Source of the DNA: CAUPWF01 sp963515125
Lineage (GTDB): Bacteria > Bacillota > Clostridia > Lachnospirales > Lachnospiraceae
Direction: 5' to 3'
Length of the DNA: 64,000 nucleotides
NCBI GenBank assembly: GCA_052116865.1
Contig: JBQKKG010000004.1
Span: 186,001 to 250,000, forward strand
In this document: one piece after another, positions 62,002 through 64,000 of the stretch
Layout of the letters: each line of letters begins with the position of its first letter
How positions within the stretch are numbered: the stretch's first letter is position 1
Program-made: the position numbers and the translations under genes
Notes under the pieces: model-generated
What the model saw: the letters and a program-made list of their open reading frames with translations, nothing else
The model's database searches: none
Told to the model about the DNA's origin: nothing

Positions 62002-63188
62002 TAAGCAGGAAAATTGTTATTACTAAAATTCAAAATAAAATATGTAACGTACTAATAGAAGACGGTGAAATTGTTGAATTATATTGTACGGTAGAGGGAG
62101 TTTCATCATGTGTATCATTAGGCAGCATTTACATTGGGAAGGTAAAGAATATCGTTCCCAATATTAATGCGGCTTTTATTGAAATTGCGAAGGGGGTAGA
62201 GTGTTACTATGATTTGAAACAACATATGCACCCTCATTTTACTTATAAGGTCGGAAAGAAATCGCTTTCAATCGGGGATGAACTTTTAGTGCAGGTACAA
62301 AAAGAAGCAATAAAAACAAAAGTACCAACAGTAACTGGTAATTTGAATATTACTGGGACATATGCGATACTTACCTTTGGGAGTAATAGAGTTGGTGTAT
62401 CCACAAAGATTGATAAAGCTAAAAGGGCAGAATTACAGCAAATTGCTAGAAAATATGTATCAAAGGAGTTTGGATTTATTGTAAGAACAAATGCTCGTGA
62501 TATTACAGAGGAATCTTTGAGAAAAGAGTTGGAATATTTAATTGAACAGTATAATACTTTAATGGATGTGGCAGATACTCGCACGTGTTTTACTTGTTTA
62601 AAATCTGCCACAAAGCCATATATCTCTCATATCCGAGATATTTATAGAGAAGGATTGACAGATATTCTAATTGAAGATTCATCTATATATGAGGAAGTTA
62701 GAGCCTTTGTTCAGGAAGAGCAACCGGAATGTATATCGTTATTAAAGCATTATCAGGATAAATTGTTACCGTTGCATAAATTGTTTAGTGTTGAGTCTGT
62801 ATTAGATTTGGCATTGAGAGAAAAAGTATGGATGAAATCAGGGGCATATTTAATTATTCAACCAACGGAGGCTCTTACGGTTATCGATGTTAATACAGGG
62901 AAATGTGTGAATAAGAAAAAAGGTGATAATGATTATTTAAAGATTAATTTAGAGGCGTCAAAGGAAGTGGCAAGGCAAATAAGATTGAGGAATTTATCAG
63001 GAATTATTTTAATTGATTTTATTAATTTAGATAAGAAAGAAGATACGCAACTTCTGCTATCAACATTAGAGGGGTATTTAAAAAAAGATCCAGTGACTAC
63101 AGTACTTGTAGATATTACGAAGCTACATTTGGTTGAAATTACGAGAAAGAAAGTTAGAAAATCATTGCAAGAAAGTGTCCAAAGTTAA
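61998..63188 (+). CDS. Ribonuclease G/E family protein
   Basis: 396 residues, shorter than RNase G of E. coli (~490). N-terminal S1-like domain (GSIYIGKVKNIVPNINAAFIEIAKG). The catalytic Asp residues are in LTVIDVNTGK and IILIDFINLDKKED. RCxxC-like zinc-link cysteines are not evident in the usual place. It cleaves single-stranded AU-rich RNA in rRNA and mRNA turnover. Overlaps the DUF2344 gene by four bases. The rplU/rpmA genes that often follow are missing. Confidence 0.92.
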   Translation: MISRKIVITKIQNKICNVLIEDGEIVELYCTVEGVSSCVSLGSIYIGKVKNIVPNINAAFIEIAKGVECYYDLKQHMHPHFTYKVGKKSLSIGDELLVQVQKEAIKTKVPTVTGNLNITGTYAILTFGSNRVGVSTKIDKAKRAELQQIARKYVSKEFGFIVRTNARDITEESLRKELEYLIEQYNTLMDVADTRTCFTCLKSATKPYISHIRDIYREGLTDILIEDSSIYEEVRAFVQEEQPECISLLKHYQDKLLPLHKLFSVESVLDLALREKVWMKSGAYLIIQPTEALTVIDVNTGKCVNKKKGDNDYLKINLEASKEVARQIRLRNLSGIILIDFINLDKKEDTQLLLSTLEGYLKKDPVTTVLVDITKLHLVEITRKKVRKSLQESVQS

Positions 63189-63216
63189 CATTACTAGTTA
63201 GTTAGGAGATGATATA

Positions 63217-63705
63217 ATGTCTAAAAATGAAGTCAAAACAAACGCAATGCGTATTTTAGATAAATACAAGATACCTTATACAATGAGCACATATGAATGT
63301 GATGAATTCGTGGATGGTGTTCAGACAGCAGATATATTAAAACTACCTTATGAATTTGTGTATAAGACCCTTGTAACAATTGGCACTTCAAAGAATTACT
63401 ATGTATTTCTTATTCCGATTAAGGAGGAAATTGATTTAAAGAAGGCGGCCAAAGTGGTAAATGAAAAATCACTTCATATGTTGCAATTAAAAGAACTGAC
63501 ACAAGTGACTGGATATGTCCGGGGAGGTTGTACTTGTATTGGTATGAAGAAACAATTTCCAACTATAATTCAAGAGTCTGCTAAAGTACTTGATACAATG
63601 TATATTAGTGGTGGAAGAGTTGGCCTTCAACTTGAAATTAGTCCGTTCGATTTACAAAAAGTAGCAAATGCAAAATTTTTGGATGTAATTGCTAGCAATG
63701 AATAA
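63217..63705 (+). CDS. YbaK-type Cys-tRNA(Pro)/Cys-tRNA(Cys) deacylase
   Basis: 162 residues. YbaK fold: TNAMRILDKYKIPYTMSTYE, LKLPYEFVYKTLVTIG with the catalytic Lys, and LTQVTGYVRGGCTCIGMKKQFPTII followed by SGGRVGLQLEISPFDL. It hydrolyses mischarged Cys-tRNA. AGGAGATG precedes the ATG. Assignment to YbaK rather than the ProXp relatives rests on the GGxxxxG-type region. Confidence 0.93.
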   Translation: MSKNEVKTNAMRILDKYKIPYTMSTYECDEFVDGVQTADILKLPYEFVYKTLVTIGTSKNYYVFLIPIKEEIDLKKAAKVVNEKSLHMLQLKELTQVTGYVRGGCTCIGMKKQFPTIIQESAKVLDTMYISGGRVGLQLEISPFDLQKVANAKFLDVIASNE

Positions 63706-63726
63706 GTCACAAAGGAGCATGTGGGT

Positions 63727-64000
63727 ATGATTGATACGGTTATATTTGATTTGGGAAAGGTGTTAGTGGAATTTGATATAGAAGGGTATCTGAAAACACT
63801 ATCTTATGATACCCAGACAATTCAAGCGTTGTTAAATGCATTTCATAAGAATGATGTTTGGTTTCAAGGTGATTCAGGACTCCTTTCTACAGAAGCGTGG
63901 GTGCAATTATTTATTGACAATGAACCAAATTATGAGAATGAAATAAAAAAAGTGTTTGCAAATATCGGCAAAAGCATTTATCCTAGAGAGTATACACTTG
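63727..64000 (+). CDS. HAD-superfamily hydrolase, N-terminal part
   Basis: The gene runs off the right edge after 91 codons. ATG 63727 follows AAAGGAG. Motif I is VIFDLGKVLVEFD, the GKVL variant typical of the YihX-like branch (alpha-D-glucose-1-phosphate phosphatase type) of subfamily IA. Substrate unknown. Confidence 0.85.
   Translation, partial: MIDTVIFDLGKVLVEFDIEGYLKTLSYDTQTIQALLNAFHKNDVWFQGDSGLLSTEAWVQLFIDNEPNYENEIKKVFANIGKSIYPREYTL

Noticed and set aside
1..64000. tRNA, rRNA, CRISPR arrays, prophage or transposase genes
   Set aside because: No cloverleaf-like sequence, repeat-spacer array or mobile-element protein was found; the only mobile-type signal is the palindromic repeat.

Overview
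The window is AT-rich, densely coding DNA with strong AGGAGG-type ribosome binding sites and TTGACA/TATAAT-type promoters. It looks like the chromosome of a spore-forming, anaerobic, low-GC Firmicute, most likely of the Lachnospiraceae (Clostridium cluster XIVa). Spore formation is indicated by an alpha/beta small acid-soluble spore protein, a YlbJ-type membrane protein, a YtfJ/GerW protein and a DUF2953 protein. Anaerobic ion-gradient energetics are indicated by a complete Rnf complex and a biotin-dependent sodium-pump decarboxylase operon. I see no rRNA, tRNA, CRISPR array, prophage or insertion-sequence transposase.

Layout. 1-3773: tail of an AraC-type regulator, then an ABC permease/ATPase pair whose permease has an extra N-terminal membrane domain. 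3815-5767 (minus): a POT-family peptide transporter, with the decayed N-terminus of an aminopeptidase P upstream that still has its promoter and ribosome binding site. 6045-11357: an operon combining a 12S-type carboxyltransferase, an OadG-like lipoprotein, a biotin carrier, the OadB membrane pump and a 5S-type carboxyltransferase. 11373-16255: RpiR regulator, YhiN-type flavoprotein, cmk, ispH and rpsA. 16313-24386: rnfCDGEAB, two small membrane proteins, divergent apbE (which flavinylates Rnf-type subunits), and a NusG-domain-II/Gx-transporter pair.

24405-33797: ruvAB, zapA, a U32 protein, a SEDS (FtsW/RodA) gene overlapping a class B penicillin-binding protein, DUF2953, ytfJ and a 45-residue membrane peptide. 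33822-41505: rpmB, divergent asp23-like/fakA-like/recG, SASP, a long perfect palindrome, rsmD-coaD and convergent ylbJ. 41544-51572: a run of housekeeping genes (pepD, M23 peptidase, rRNA methyltransferase, two pseudouridine synthases, HAD, YgiQ, SDR, recU). 51569-56864: a partial histidine operon, hisZ-hisG-hisD-hisB-hisIE, with a degenerate HisF-like domain fused to HisIE. 56894-64000: a RmlD-like reductase, a glutamate/dicarboxylate symporter, a radical SAM pair with RNase G, a YbaK-type deacylase and a partial HAD gene.

How the genes fit together: the decarboxylase operon and Rnf would both generate or use an ion gradient, and ApbE would load FMN on RnfD and RnfG. RuvAB, RecG and RecU together cover Holliday-junction branch migration and resolution; no ruvC is seen here. 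The points most worth a second look are the two-carboxyltransferase/one-pump operon, the HisF-like pseudoenzyme in HisIE, the 30-bp perfect inverted repeat that supplies the -35 box of the rsmD promoter, the aminopeptidase P relic, and the FtsW/PBP dual-coding overlap.
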